From: Streptococcus castoreus DSM 17536
Lineage (GTDB): Bacteria > Bacillota > Bacilli > Lactobacillales > Streptococcaceae
DNA length: 60,884 nucleotides
Reading direction: 5' to 3'
Assembly (NCBI RefSeq): GCF_000425025.1
Contig: NZ_AUKZ01000010.1
Coordinates: 1-60,884 of the forward strand
The position numbers and the translations under genes were made by a program. Shown here one piece after another: positions 26,109 to 35,700 of this stretch (position 1 is the first letter of the stretch; each line of letters opens with the position of its first letter). The notes below the pieces were generated by a model. That model had not been told where the DNA came from. It saw only the letters and a program-made list of their open reading frames with translations, and did no database searches.

Positions 26109-27230
26109 TTAGCTAAAATAGGCGAGTAGCAAACCGCCTGCAATAACAGAAGCAATTTGTCCAGAGACATTGGCACCAACTGCATACATTAAAATAAAGT
26201 TTTGCGGGTCCTCATCGGTCGCCATTTTTTGAATAACACGGCTTGACATTGGAAAGGCTGAAATTCCAGCAGCACCAATCATAGGGTTAATTTTCTCTTT
26301 ACGGAAGAGATTAAGGAATTTGGCAAACATAACCCCACCAATTGAATCCATGATGAAAGCAAGTAAACCAAAGACGATAATTAAAAGAGTTTGCACATTC
26401 AAGAACAGATCCGCTTGCATTTTGATAGAAATGGTTAATCCTAGCAAAATACTAACAATATTAACCAATTCATTTTGAGCCGTCTGTGATAAACGATCGA
26501 GCACACCGCACTCACGCAACAAATTACCAAACATCAAAAAGCCAACTAAAGGTAGTGAGATTGGAGCGATAAAACCAGCAACAAGCGTGATGATGATTGG
26601 GAATAAAATTTTAGTCATTTGAGACACATTCTCAGCCTTGTAAGTCATGCGAATGCGACGCTCTTTTTTAGTTGTTACTAACTTGATAGCAAATGGTTGG
26701 ATAATAGGAACTAAAGCCATGTAAGAATAAGCAGCAACCGTAATTGGTCCCAATAAATCTTTGGCTAATTGATTGGCTACAAAAATTGAGGTGGGGCCAT
26801 CAGCTGCTCCGATAATACCAATGGAAGCAGCCTCTTTAATGTCAAATCCTGCTAAAACAGCAACGACAACAACAAAGAAAATCCCAAACTGAGCAGCGGC
26901 ACCGAATAATAGCATAAATGGATTTTGAAGTAAGGGACCAAAATCAATCATGGCACCGATGCCAATAAAAATCAAAAGTGGAAAAAGTTCTGTTCCGATA
27001 CCAAAGTTAAAGAGGGCATCAAAAACACCTTCTTGCTTGACACCATTCACAACCTGTGTTAAAACCCCTGACCCAGGGAAGTTAACGAGAATTGTTCCAA
27101 GTCCCATTGGAACAAGTAAGGTCGGTTCGTATTCTTTTTTAATTCCTAAATACATTAAGAGAGCACCGATGCCCATCATAACAATCTGGGGAATGGTAAT
27201 GGCTGTTATTCCTGCGATTAAAGTTTCCAC
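26109..27230 (-). CDS. oadB: Na+-translocating oxaloacetate decarboxylase beta subunit
   Basis: This 373-residue membrane carboxybiotin decarboxylase pumps Na+ while releasing CO2. It has about nine hydrophobic segments and the signature GIIGAADGPTSIFVAN, in which the Asp is the catalytic and sodium-site residue in Klebsiella OadB, plus IGAAGISAFPMSSRV and GANVSGQIASVIAGG. Its partners are OadA, the biotin carrier OadD, the small OadG-like protein and OadH. It is followed by the 44-residue gene after 17 bp. Confidence 0.93.
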   Translation of the reverse strand: METLIAGITAITIPQIVMMGIGALLMYLGIKKEYEPTLLVPMGLGTILVNFPGSGVLTQVVNGVKQEGVFDALFNFGIGTELFPLLIFIGIGAMIDFGPLLQNPFMLLFGAAAQFGIFFVVVVAVLAGFDIKEAASIGIIGAADGPTSIFVANQLAKDLLGPITVAAYSYMALVPIIQPFAIKLVTTKKERRIRMTYKAENVSQMTKILFPIIITLVAGFIAPISLPLVGFLMFGNLLRECGVLDRLSQTAQNELVNIVSILLGLTISIKMQADLFLNVQTLLIIVFGLLAFIMDSIGGVMFAKFLNLFRKEKINPMIGAAGISAFPMSSRVIQKMATDEDPQNFILMYAVGANVSGQIASVIAGGLLLAYFS

Positions 27231-27266
27231 AAATTCACTTCCTTTTCTATAAGTTTTGCTCGATCA

Positions 27267-27677
27267 TTAGCTGATAGTTATAAGCCCATCGCCAGGATTC
27301 ACGACTTGACCTGGACTAACATGGATGGCACTGATTGTACCTGCTGATGAAGCAACAATTTCATTTTCCATCTTCATCGCTTCTAAGATGAGTAATGGCT
27401 GGTTTTCTACCACCTGATCACCAATATTTACTAAAACTTTTAAAATGGTTCCAGGCATTGGCGATGGGACAGCATCTGCACCAGCCACTGCTGTAGGTGT
27501 AGACTGAGGAACTACTGCTTCAGCGGATTGAGGTTGAGGGCTTGGTTCAGCAACAGAGGGAGAGACTGGAGTTTGCCCTGCTTGAATTGGCATAGTTGGT
27601 TGGTTAGGGGCATCAATTTCTTCCATTTCAACAAGGTATTCTTTCCCATCAATAGTAATTTTAAATTTACGTAACAT
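27267..27677 (-). CDS. oadD: Biotin carrier subunit of oxaloacetate decarboxylase
   Basis: This 136-residue protein is a stand-alone BCCP. It has a short N-terminal domain (MLRKFKITIDGKEYLVEMEE), a Pro/Ala/Gln-rich flexible linker (about 28-65) and a biotinyl domain with EAMKMEN, where the Lys is biotinylated, about 35 residues from the C-terminus. The linker lets biotin swing between OadA and OadB. RBS AGGAG precedes the ATG at 27677. The order oadH-oadD-oadB-cit genes-oadA matches the enterococcal citrate operon. Confidence 0.92.
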   Translation of the reverse strand: MLRKFKITIDGKEYLVEMEEIDAPNQPTMPIQAGQTPVSPSVAEPSPQPQSAEAVVPQSTPTAVAGADAVPSPMPGTILKVLVNIGDQVVENQPLLILEAMKMENEIVASSAGTISAIHVSPGQVVNPGDGLITIS

Positions 27678-27727
27678 CACTTTTCTCCTATTATGTTTAA
27701 TACTTTATTTAATGTGTAATGATAATA

Positions 27728-28051
27728 CTATCTTTTACAATAGATTGATTTAATCTGAAACTGTTTTTCTGGATAAATACTTGCAGCAATACTTGAGGCA
27801 ATAAGGGATACAGTCACTACTTCTGAATTTCGTTGTAAAAGGCGCTTAACTTTAAATTGACTGTTAGAGCGGTCACTAGCGGCTATGGCACTTGTAATTA
27901 AAGAAACGATCAAATAATCCTTTTCATCTGCAGCGACATAGCCAGGAATTTTCTCCCATTCATCTGAAACTTCTGTTGATTTCGTGAGTAGTACTGGCTC
28001 TGTTATGGTCTTTTGATTAGAATGTTTAAACCATCTTTGGAAAAATTGCAT
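27728..28051 (-). CDS. oadH: OadH-like small subunit of the oxaloacetate decarboxylase complex
   Basis: This 107-residue protein is the first gene of the citrate operon, in the position of enterococcal oadH. It contains a visible internal duplication: YLIVSLITSAIAAS...QFKVKRL (about residues 46-70) is repeated as VTVSLIASSIAAS...QFQIKSI (about 79-103). There is no signal peptide; each repeat has a hydrophobic stretch too short to cross a membrane. AAGGAGG precedes the ATG, and a TATAAT lies upstream on the minus strand. The OadH name rests on gene order and my memory of that family, since no motif was checked. Confidence 0.6.
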   Translation of the reverse strand: MQFFQRWFKHSNQKTITEPVLLTKSTEVSDEWEKIPGYVAADEKDYLIVSLITSAIAASDRSNSQFKVKRLLQRNSEVVTVSLIASSIAASIYPEKQFQIKSIYCKR

Positions 28052-28433
28052 GAACTACCTCCTTTCCACATTTGCCCATTTAGGGAACCTCTAAGCTTAT
28101 TATATACTACCACCAATTTTTGAGATGATTTTTTTGTGTTCTTTCTAAGAGCGCTTTCAACCTTTCACAATCGCTTACAATAGTTACCCAATTTAAATAA
28201 AAAAGGTAACAAACCAACTTTTTAAATCAAAAAATAATAGGGCTCTAAACCCTTGATAATATTGCTTTATACGCTATTATAAACTTTTTGAATCTATCCT
28301 TACAACCTCTGGTTTATTTTCAAAATGGATTTTCAAATTGTTTTTTTTGTGTACTTCTGAACAAAGAAGTATTTCTTTTCTAAGCGCTTTCAACTATACT
28401 GAATTCATAAAATGAAAAAAGGAGATAACAATT
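28052..28433. promoter_or_regulatory. Divergent citrate promoter region with two cre-like sites
   Basis: Leftward: TATAAT (28099-28104, minus strand) serves the oadH operon. Rightward: TATACT (28395-28400) with TTTCTT 17 bp upstream serves the transporter. Two cre-like sites share AGCGCTTTCAA: 28149-28160 upstream of the leftward promoter, and 28381-28393 between the -35 and -10 of the rightward promoter, where CcpA would block it. AT-rich tracts between them (28180-28280) are the probable sites of the GntR regulator. Confidence 0.6.
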
Positions 28434-29837
28434 ATGTTATTAACAATTCTGGCTTATGCCATGATCATTGTCTTCATGTATGTTGTAATGAAGAAAAAAA
28501 TGACCCCTTTTACAGCCTTGGTCATGATTCCATTGATAATGACAATTGCTGTCATACTTACTGGCTCGGCTGATTTCAATGCCGATGCGAAATTTGTTGC
28601 TTTTGTTGGTGAAAAAGGCATTGCCAAAAGTCTTACAGCTATTGGACCTATGGTGATGTATGGTATCAATAATACGGCTAAAACGGGTATCATGTTGCTC
28701 TTTGCCATTTTGTTCTTCTCAATTATGCTAGATGCAGGATTGTTTGATCCTATTACTGAAAAAATGATTCGCTTTGCAAAGGGCGATCCGATGAAGGTTC
28801 TTATTGCAACAGCGGTAGTTGCTGCTGCAGTGTCTCTTAATGGTGATGGGACAACAACGACCTTGATTTGTTGCTCTGCTTTCTTACCTATCTACAAGAA
28901 ACTAGATATGAAAGTGATGAACCTAGGTGTTTTGATCATTCTTCAAAATACCATCATGAACCTCTTGCCATGGGGTGGTCCGACTGCTCGTGCTATGTCA
29001 GTCCTTAGCGTTGGTCCTGAAATTCTTGGTTACCTTGCACCAGGTATGATCCTATCACTTCTTTATGTGATTTGTTGGGTTGCTCCAAGTATGGGACGTA
29101 AGGAACGTGCAAGACTCGGTGTCGTTGACCTAACTGAGGATGAAATGCGTAAATTAACAGACATTACCGATCCGGATACACTTTCTATCCGTCGTCCTAA
29201 AAATTTTGTTTTTAACGCTATTTTAACCATCGGTTTAATTACGTGGTTAGTTGCCGGTTCTTTTGAAAAAAGCATTGCCATGGCACCACTTCTTCTCTTT
29301 GCTGTCGGTACTTGTATTGCTTTGATGGTCAATTACCCTGTGCTTAAAGACCAATCGAAACGTATTGGTGACAATGCTGGTGATGCGGTTCAAGTGGTTA
29401 TCTTAGTCTTTGCAGCTGGTATCTTTATGGGACTTTTCCAAGGGTCTGGTATGGCTAGCGCTCTTGCACAAAGTTTTGCAACCATTATTCCAAAACAACT
29501 AGCAGGTTTCTGGGGACTTGTTATCGCCTTAATTTCTGCTCCTGGTACTTTCTTTATTTCAAATGATGGTTTCTATTACGGTATCCTTCCAGTCCTTGCA
29601 GAAGCTGGTGCTGAATATGGTTTTAGTAACATGGCTATGGCTCTTGCTTCTCTTATGGGACAAGCCTTCCACTTACTTAGCCCATTAGTCGCTTTCATCT
29701 ATCTTCTTCTACGCTTAACAGGTCTTGATATGGGAGAATGGCAAAAAGAGGCTGCAAAATATGCCCTTATCATCTTTATTATCTTTGTTGTAACTATCAT
29801 TGCTATGGGACAAATGCCACTTTACATCCCACAATAA
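28434..29837 (+). CDS. citH: Citrate transporter, CitMHS family
   Basis: This 467-residue permease has about 12 hydrophobic segments. LNGDGTTTTLICCSAFLPIYK (about residues 137-157, central part of the family pattern) and LLPWGGPTARAMSVL are characteristic of CitMHS symporters, which take up citrate as a complex with divalent metal. FFISNDGFYYGILPV is conserved near the C-terminus. It is the first gene rightward, in the same position as the enterococcal metal-citrate symporter gene. RBS AAGGAG lies ahead of the ATG, and a terminator follows. The metal preference is not visible. Confidence 0.85.
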   Translation: MLLTILAYAMIIVFMYVVMKKKMTPFTALVMIPLIMTIAVILTGSADFNADAKFVAFVGEKGIAKSLTAIGPMVMYGINNTAKTGIMLLFAILFFSIMLDAGLFDPITEKMIRFAKGDPMKVLIATAVVAAAVSLNGDGTTTTLICCSAFLPIYKKLDMKVMNLGVLIILQNTIMNLLPWGGPTARAMSVLSVGPEILGYLAPGMILSLLYVICWVAPSMGRKERARLGVVDLTEDEMRKLTDITDPDTLSIRRPKNFVFNAILTIGLITWLVAGSFEKSIAMAPLLLFAVGTCIALMVNYPVLKDQSKRIGDNAGDAVQVVILVFAAGIFMGLFQGSGMASALAQSFATIIPKQLAGFWGLVIALISAPGTFFISNDGFYYGILPVLAEAGAEYGFSNMAMALASLMGQAFHLLSPLVAFIYLLLRLTGLDMGEWQKEAAKYALIIFIIFVVTIIAMGQMPLYIPQ

Positions 29838-29872
29838 GCCTTAAGCACTACCTTATTCCTTATGAGATGATT

Positions 29873-29907
29873 AAAGTCATGTTCTAGATGAGCATGACTT
29901 TCGTTTT
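29873..29907 (+). terminator. Terminator after the citrate transporter
   Basis: AAAGTCATG / CATGACTTT forms a stem with a CGTTTTT tail. It is probably partial, since the regulator lies 80 bp further on with its own TATAAT at 29952. Confidence 0.75.
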
Positions 29908-29988
29908 TAAGAACGACTCAAGTCAGTAGTGATATGTTTCATAAATTGAAGTATAATAGAGTGAGGATACTAAAAACAAGGAGATAAA

Positions 29989-30690
29989 ATGAATCCGATT
30001 ATTGAAGCTGTAAAGAATAATCTTGACTTATCAAGAAATATCCCTTTGAAATTAGCCTTTTATAATGCGCTTAAAAAGACCATTATCTTGAGACAAATTC
30101 CTGTTGGAAGTCGTATTAATGAAAAAGAGTTTTCGATTGCGCTGAATATCAGCCGGACGCCTATTCGTTACGCTTTGGGATTATTGTCTGAAGAACACCT
30201 TGTGGAGCACATTCCTAAAAAGGGGATTATTGTCAAGGGAGTCAGTATTAAAGATGCTTGTGAAATTTTTGAAATTCGAAAAGCTCTGGAAACTCTGGCG
30301 ACTACTCAAGCGATGCATTTAATGACCGAGGAAGATTTTAAGGTCATGCATGATTTGTTGGCAGACTGTGAAACCTTTATTGAAGAGGATGACATCAATC
30401 GTATTTTGGATAATTTCAATGCCTTTAACAATTTGATTTACGGTTATAGCCAAATGGTTCGCTTGAAGGAAATTGTAACAGAATTGCAAGCTTATTTGGT
30501 CTATTTTAGAAAAATTTCTATTTCTTCAGTTGAACGTCGCAAACGTGCCCTATCTGAACACTGGATGATTTATCGTGGGATGAAAAATAGAGATCATGAG
30601 CAAATTGCCTTGATTACACACGAACATCTCAATAGTTCTCTTGAGTTTATTCTTAAAGAAATGAGTCCTGATACAGATGACCAACACTAA
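29989..30690 (+). CDS. citO: GntR/FadR-family regulator of citrate metabolism
   Basis: This 233-residue FCD-type GntR protein has an N-terminal winged helix ([46 protein letters not shown] is the overall stretch, about 34-78) and a helical C-terminal ligand domain with metal-type His ([12 protein letters not shown] and ALITHEHL). In Enterococcus the equivalent CitO activates both divergent citrate operons when citrate is bound. Its stop overlaps citG by 14 bp. Own promoter: TATAAT at 29952. The symbol is given by synteny. Confidence 0.82.
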   Translation: MNPIIEAVKNNLDLSRNIPLKLAFYNALKKTIILRQIPVGSRINEKEFSIALNISRTPIRYALGLLSEEHLVEHIPKKGIIVKGVSIKDACEIFEIRKALETLATTQAMHLMTEEDFKVMHDLLADCETFIEEDDINRILDNFNAFNNLIYGYSQMVRLKEIVTELQAYLVYFRKISISSVERRKRALSEHWMIYRGMKNRDHEQIALITHEHLNSSLEFILKEMSPDTDDQH

Positions 30691-31561
30691 GCTTATTCCT
30701 ATTAGTCAATTTGCTCTAAAAGCACTACTGTATGAAGTATCACTATCACCTAAGCCTGGTCTAGTAGACCGTTTTGACAATGGCGCTCACGATGATATGA
30801 CCTTTTCAACCTTTGTAGATAGTGCTATAGCGTTATCTCCCTTTTTTCAGGCTTACCTTGAAATAGGCTTTGATCATGCTGACAAGGAACCACTGTTGCT
30901 ATTTAATCGTTTAAGGAATCTAGGAAAAAAAGCTGATCAGGCAATGTTTGCAGCAACTGATGGCATTAATACTCATAAAGGCTTGAATTTTTCCATGGCC
31001 TTGCTTCTTGGGGCAACAGGCTGCTATTTGGCAAAAAAAAAGAATTTATTGAAAAATTTAGAAAAATTCACTAAAGAAGATACTATTGCTATTTGTGATT
31101 TAGTGAAACCAATGACCACTCATTTAATCCAAGCGGACCTAAGTCACCTCAGTTCTAAACAAGAACTGACTTATGGTGAACAACTCTTTTTAAGCTATGG
31201 CATCAAGGGACCTCGTGGTGAGGCGAGTGAAGGATTTCCAACCCTGACCAAACAAGCTTTACCTTTCTTTCGTCAGATTGTAAAGCAAACTGATTCTGAA
31301 ACCAGTCAACACTTACTTCTTGTTTATTTAATGTCCATTGTTGAAGATGGGAATCTGATTCATCGAGGAGGCATTGAATCATGGAAAAACATTCAAAGAG
31401 AGATGAAGCATTTATTCCAACAACAATTACCACCACAAGAGTTACTATCTGCTTTATCTGCTTATAATGAGCTGCTTATTCAACGGCATTTAAGTCCGGG
31501 TGGATCTGCTGACTTACTAGCCTTGAGTTTCTATTTTGCTTTTTTAGAAAGATTGCTTTAA
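30677..31561 (+). CDS. citG: Triphosphoribosyl-dephospho-CoA synthase (CitG)
   Basis: This 294-residue enzyme makes the citrate lyase prosthetic-group precursor from ATP and dephospho-CoA. Diagnostic motifs are [20 protein letters not shown] (about residues 20-39), [14 protein letters not shown] with the conserved [19 protein letters not shown] and [22 protein letters not shown] closes the domain. The gene overlaps the regulator by 14 bp, indicating cotranscription. CitX (22588) uses its product. Confidence 0.92.
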   Translation: MTNTKLIPISQFALKALLYEVSLSPKPGLVDRFDNGAHDDMTFSTFVDSAIALSPFFQAYLEIGFDHADKEPLLLFNRLRNLGKKADQAMFAATDGINTHKGLNFSMALLLGATGCYLAKKKNLLKNLEKFTKEDTIAICDLVKPMTTHLIQADLSHLSSKQELTYGEQLFLSYGIKGPRGEASEGFPTLTKQALPFFRQIVKQTDSETSQHLLLVYLMSIVEDGNLIHRGGIESWKNIQREMKHLFQQQLPPQELLSALSAYNELLIQRHLSPGGSADLLALSFYFAFLERLL

Positions 31562-31646
31562 AATGAGTGATTTCCCTACACCATAAACCCTTATTGACGA
31601 AAAACCACTGAACCAAATAATGAATAATGATAACGGAGGAATTAAC

Positions 31647-32696
31647 TTGTCTACCTATACGATTGAACGTGTATTTCCTTTTGATCAGAAACGAATGAAA
31701 TTAATCGACAAGCTATTAGCTGACCAACAGATTAGACGAGATCCTAACTTAGATTATAGTTGTGTTCTTCTTGATGAAAATAGGCAGATTATTGCTACAG
31801 GATCTTTATTTCAAAATAGCTTGCGCTGCTTAGCTATTTCTCAAAAATATCAAGGAGTAGGTTTATTGAATAAGCTTGTGTCGCATCTTGTTGAAGAGGC
31901 TTATTCTAGAGGATACTACCATCTCTTCATTTACACCAAAATAGTAGCCGCAAATTGGTTCAAGGGTCTTGGTTTCTATGAAATTGCCCACATAGGAGAA
32001 GAGTTGAGCTTTTTAGAGAATAGGCAGACAGGATTTGCAGACTATCTGACCCAGCTAGAAAACCCATCAATAGTTGGCAATAGAATAGCTGCGGTGGTCT
32101 TAAATGCTAACCCCTTTACCTTAGGTCACCTCCATTTGGTGGAAAAAGCTTGTGCTGAAAATGATTGGGTTCATCTCTTTTGTGTGAGTCAAGATAGCAG
32201 TTTGATTCCTTATCAGGTCCGCAAAGAATTAATCAAAAAGGGTACCCGCCATTTATCAAATATTACTTATCATGATACTGGTTCTTATATGATTAGTCAG
32301 GCAACTTTTCCCTCTTACTTTCAAAAAAATGACCTAACGGTTATTGATAGTCAAGCACGGTTAGACACTGTTATTTTTACTAAGATTGCCCGCTCTTTAA
32401 ATGTCACAGATCGCTATGTCGGTGAGGAACCAACCAGCCTTGTAACCCAACGCTATAATCTTATCATGACTAATGAATTGCCTAAGCAAGGCATTACACT
32501 TCATGTCATCCCAAGAAAAACAGATACCCACGGAGAAATAATTAGCGCTTCACTCGTTCGTCAAGCTTTAAAAGATGGAAATAATCAACTCTTAGAACAG
32601 TTTCTGCCAAAAACCTCTTTTGATTTCTTTAATAGTGCAGCTGCTGAGCCGATTATAGCAATAATTAAAGCAACAACAGATGTGCATCACTATTAA
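31647..32696 (+). CDS. citC: Citrate (pro-3S)-lyase ligase
   Basis: CitC acetylates the thiol of the citrate lyase prosthetic group with ATP and so activates the enzyme. This 349-residue protein has an N-terminal GNAT-like domain (IATGSLFQNSLRCLAISQKY, GVGLLNKLVSHL) and a nucleotidyl-transferase domain with the HxGH-type VVLNANPFTLGHLHLVEKA (about residues 147-165) and ISASLVRQAL. The likely start is TTG at 31647, since GGAGG lies eight bases before it; the ATG 27 bases earlier precedes that RBS. The citG-citC gap is 85 bp. Confidence 0.9.
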   Translation: MSTYTIERVFPFDQKRMKLIDKLLADQQIRRDPNLDYSCVLLDENRQIIATGSLFQNSLRCLAISQKYQGVGLLNKLVSHLVEEAYSRGYYHLFIYTKIVAANWFKGLGFYEIAHIGEELSFLENRQTGFADYLTQLENPSIVGNRIAAVVLNANPFTLGHLHLVEKACAENDWVHLFCVSQDSSLIPYQVRKELIKKGTRHLSNITYHDTGSYMISQATFPSYFQKNDLTVIDSQARLDTVIFTKIARSLNVTDRYVGEEPTSLVTQRYNLIMTNELPKQGITLHVIPRKTDTHGEIISASLVRQALKDGNNQLLEQFLPKTSFDFFNSAAAEPIIAIIKATTDVHHY

Positions 32697-32732
32697 AAAC
32701 CTCTTTAGTTTTCTGGTACTAAAGAGGTTTTT
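32695..32732. terminator. Bidirectional terminator between citC and trmFO
   Basis: The stem AAAAACCTCTTTAGT / ACTAAAGAGGTTTTT is flanked by A and T runs. It lies between convergent citC and trmFO. Confidence 0.88.
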
Positions 32733-32739
32733 AATAGTT

Positions 32740-34077
32740 TCAAATAAATGTCAAACAAAGTTCAAGATCTGCCAAGGCACGAGTAGCAATTGCTTCATAA
32801 CGTTCCTTTTTATCACGAATCCGAGGACCTTCTAATGCTTTGATAATCCCAAAATTAACATTCATTGGTTGAAAGTGTTTGCTATCAGCATGGGTAATGT
32901 AATACGCAAGACTTCCAATAGCCGTTGTTTGAGGGAAAATAAGGGTTTCTTCTCCTTTGAATAAACGAGCCGCATTAATTCCTGCAACCAAACCTGATGC
33001 AGCAGACTCCACATAACCTTCAACTCCAGTCATTTGACCTGCAAAGAAAAGGTTACGATTGACGCGTGACTGAAACGTTTCTTGTAAAAGATTCGGAGAA
33101 TCCATATAGGAATTGCGGTGCATGACCCCATAACGCACAAAGTCAGCATTTTCAAGCCCAGGAATCATTTGAAAAACACGTTTTTGTTCCCCCCATTTCA
33201 AATGCGTTTGGAAACCAACAATGTTATAGAGACTCCCTGCAGCATTGTCTTGACGCAATTGAACAACAGCATAGGGGGTCTTGTATGCACCATCACGGGG
33301 ACCAGTATAAGTTTCAGGATACTCCAAACCAACTGGCTTCATTGGTCCGTATAGCATGGTTTTAATCCCACGTTTAGCCATGACTTCAATTGGCATACAG
33401 CCTTCAAAATACTTCTCTTTTTCAAAAGCATTAAGCGGTGCTTCTTCTGCTGCTATCAAGGCTTCATGAAAATTCATAAATTCTTCTTTGGTCATTGGAC
33501 AATTAAGATAAGCCGCCTCTCCCTTATCATAACGAGATTTTAAATAAACCTTGTCCATGTTAATGCTCGCTTTATCAATAATTGGAGCAGCGGCATCATA
33601 AAAATAAAAACCTGATCCACCATTTAAAGCATGGATTTTTTCTGCCAAAGCATCTGATGTTAAAGGACCCGTTGCAATAATGGTAATAGCATCTGTTGGG
33701 ATAACTGTCATTTCATCACGAATCACTTCAATCAATGGATGATTCTCTAGTTCGGCAGTCACTGCCTTGGCATAGCCTTCACGATCAACTGCCATAGCTC
33801 CGCCAGCTGGAACGCGATGCTCTTCTCCAATACGCATGATTAACGAATCTAAGCGACGCATTTCTTCTTTCAACAGACCAACAGCATTGGTCAAGCTATC
33901 ACCACGAAAAGAATTGGAACAGACCAACTCAGCAAAATTGTCGGTTTTATGCTGAGGGGTTGCTTTGATCCCACGCATTTCATACAATTTAACAGGAATC
34001 CCACGTTTTGCAATCTGATAAGCTGCCTCAGAACCCGCCAAACCAGCACCAATAACATTAATATAAGATTGAGACAA
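32740..34077 (-). CDS. trmFO: tRNA (uracil-54-C5)-methyltransferase, folate-dependent (TrmFO)
   Basis: This 445-residue flavoprotein uses methylene-tetrahydrofolate and FAD to make ribothymidine 54 in tRNA. It has [17 protein letters not shown] (FAD dinucleotide loop, residues 10-26), CSNSFRGD with the conserved Cys, [30 protein letters not shown] and [18 protein letters not shown]. The start codon is TTG (34075-34077), placed after AAAGAGG; the spacing is about 10. It is followed leftward by a terminator shared with citC. Confidence 0.93.
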   Translation of the reverse strand: MSQSYINVIGAGLAGSEAAYQIAKRGIPVKLYEMRGIKATPQHKTDNFAELVCSNSFRGDSLTNAVGLLKEEMRRLDSLIMRIGEEHRVPAGGAMAVDREGYAKAVTAELENHPLIEVIRDEMTVIPTDAITIIATGPLTSDALAEKIHALNGGSGFYFYDAAAPIIDKASINMDKVYLKSRYDKGEAAYLNCPMTKEEFMNFHEALIAAEEAPLNAFEKEKYFEGCMPIEVMAKRGIKTMLYGPMKPVGLEYPETYTGPRDGAYKTPYAVVQLRQDNAAGSLYNIVGFQTHLKWGEQKRVFQMIPGLENADFVRYGVMHRNSYMDSPNLLQETFQSRVNRNLFFAGQMTGVEGYVESAASGLVAGINAARLFKGEETLIFPQTTAIGSLAYYITHADSKHFQPMNVNFGIIKALEGPRIRDKKERYEAIATRALADLELCLTFI

Positions 34078-34224
34078 TAGACTAATACCTCTTTAAAAGG
34101 TAACTTGTCACAGCTACCTCTCACAAATCTTTCTAACTTATTTATCTGGATTATTATAACAGAAATAATGGAAAACCAAAAGAAAGAATTCCACAAAGAA
34201 TGTCCTCACTAAGCGTGAATGAAA

Positions 34225-34941
34225 TTAGAAAAAACAGATCCATGCAGCGATAAACACACTAAGAATACTAAACAAAGAACCAATCAAATAATACTCAGCA
34301 AAAGATGGGCTTTCTGAAATTTTATTGTAGCGAGCGATGGATTTAGCCGTAAAAACCAAACCAATAGAAGCAAACTGACCCATGACCATGCAAATGCCAA
34401 TGACAATTCTTTCTAAAATACCAATAGTAGCTCCTGCCCCAGCAATAGTATCTATTTTCTGATCTTGATCAGGTTGGTATTTACTAAAAAATATTTTAAA
34501 GACAATATTGGTTGGTTTTGTAACGATAAGGCTAAAAAGAATAGTCGATAAAAGGCGATGATCTAACCAATTAGGAAAATCAGTTACGACTAAACGATGA
34601 CTAGCAAAGACAATGATGACTAGGTGCAAACACTGATCCAGAAGAAAAAGCCCTACGTTTTTACCTTTCAGCCATCTTGCAACTTGAGGTTTCATCCAAT
34701 CAATAAGGGCATGACTGACAAAAACTAAGAGACTGAGCCACCAAAGTTTGGGCATGATAGTCGTAAATATCAGTAATGGGATGCCGACACCAACTAGATG
34801 ATACCCCAAATAGATTAAGTTTTCTCCTTTATGATCTGCGATTGTCTGACTTTGTAAATGATAATCAGATAACAGATGGCAAATAACTAACAGCGTCAGA
34901 ACAGGCTGGTGATGTAAGTATTGAGACAAACCTTCAATCAT
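34225..34941 (-). CDS. DUF3307 integral membrane protein
   Basis: This 238-residue hydrophobic protein has about six membrane segments. The N-terminal CHLLSDYHLQSQTIADHKG motif, with its H-x4-D-x2-L-Q pattern, marks the DUF3307 family. VSHALIDWMKP and FLLDQCLHL add the characteristic His/Asp residues, which suggest a metal or CAAX-type site. The function is unknown; in streptococci it pairs with satD. The ATG at 34941 is chosen for GAGGAGG and overlaps the satD stop by 8 bp. Confidence 0.8.
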   Translation of the reverse strand: MIEGLSQYLHHQPVLTLLVICHLLSDYHLQSQTIADHKGENLIYLGYHLVGVGIPLLIFTTIMPKLWWLSLLVFVSHALIDWMKPQVARWLKGKNVGLFLLDQCLHLVIIVFASHRLVVTDFPNWLDHRLLSTILFSLIVTKPTNIVFKIFFSKYQPDQDQKIDTIAGAGATIGILERIVIGICMVMGQFASIGLVFTAKSIARYNKISESPSFAEYYLIGSLFSILSVFIAAWICFF

Positions 34942-35608
34942 TGTTCTCCTCCTCTTCATCATTTTCTCTGATTAATCGTAGCGCACTTTGGCGCGTCCTT
35001 AAATAAACTTTTAAATTACTACTTTTTAAACGTTTAGATAGAGCGCTTGAAGTAAGAGACAGCTGATCTCCCAATAGTTGTTGATCAAATTGTTCTTCAT
35101 AGATTCCTTCAGATAGAAGCGCTTGAAATACAGCTAACTGACTGGCACGCCAATTCGATTTAATAGCTTCTCCAGCAGATAGTAAACTGTTTAAAAGTTC
35201 ATCTCGATCATTATGCCCCGTTCGCACAGCTAATTGCGTATTTCCATAATCATTTTTTTGATGAACATAAGCAATCGCTTCTCTAGCATACCAGTAGGCT
35301 GGTCCATCGGCACCGATGCTAATCTCGGGATTAATAGCTGTTAAGATACGTCCCAGACCAATTCCAAATCTAAGTGGATAATCTCTCATTTCTTGAGTAA
35401 TTAAATCAATAAGGTAAAAAATAGGTGCATTAACCTGAAATAAGCCTTGAAATTCGTCTCCTAATGTCAGAGATAAATTGGAAACTAAATAAGGCGCAAA
35501 CCTCTTGTTTAATTTATCCAAACAATTTTTTAAACGTTCTTGTGCTTTGGAACGCTGTAAAAGCTGTTTAGACTGGATCATATCACCAATAAGCGCTAAA
35601 TAAACCAT
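34934..35608 (-). CDS. satD: SatD family protein, probable DNA-binding autoregulator
   Basis: This 224-residue SatD-family protein is named after the S. mutans secretion/acid-tolerance locus. The N-terminus (MVYLALIGDMIQSKQL) and SLTLGDEFQGLFQ are family hallmarks. The C-terminal part (LLGDQLSLTSSALSKRLKSS) reads like a helix-turn-helix. Three copies of AAGTCCATTATAA upstream (35625-35700), two direct and one inverted, fit autoregulation. AAAGGAG precedes ATG 35608. It is coupled to the DUF3307 gene by an 8-bp overlap. The molecular function is unknown. Confidence 0.78.
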   Translation of the reverse strand: MVYLALIGDMIQSKQLLQRSKAQERLKNCLDKLNKRFAPYLVSNLSLTLGDEFQGLFQVNAPIFYLIDLITQEMRDYPLRFGIGLGRILTAINPEISIGADGPAYWYAREAIAYVHQKNDYGNTQLAVRTGHNDRDELLNSLLSAGEAIKSNWRASQLAVFQALLSEGIYEEQFDQQLLGDQLSLTSSALSKRLKSSNLKVYLRTRQSALRLIRENDEEEENND

Positions 35609-35624
35609 CTTGTCTCCTTTCTTA

Positions 35625-35700
35625 AAGTCCATTATAACAGACCAATCAATAAAAGTCCATTATAAAGGAAATATATTAATAATGCCCTTATAATGGACTT
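35625..35700. promoter_or_regulatory. Triple 13-bp operator array upstream of satD
   Basis: AAGTCCATTATAA occurs at 35625-35637 and 35653-35665, and its inverse TTATAATGGACTT at 35688-35700. Each copy includes a TATAAT hexamer for one strand. The first lies just upstream of the satD RBS, so binding would block transcription or translation initiation. Confidence 0.7.
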
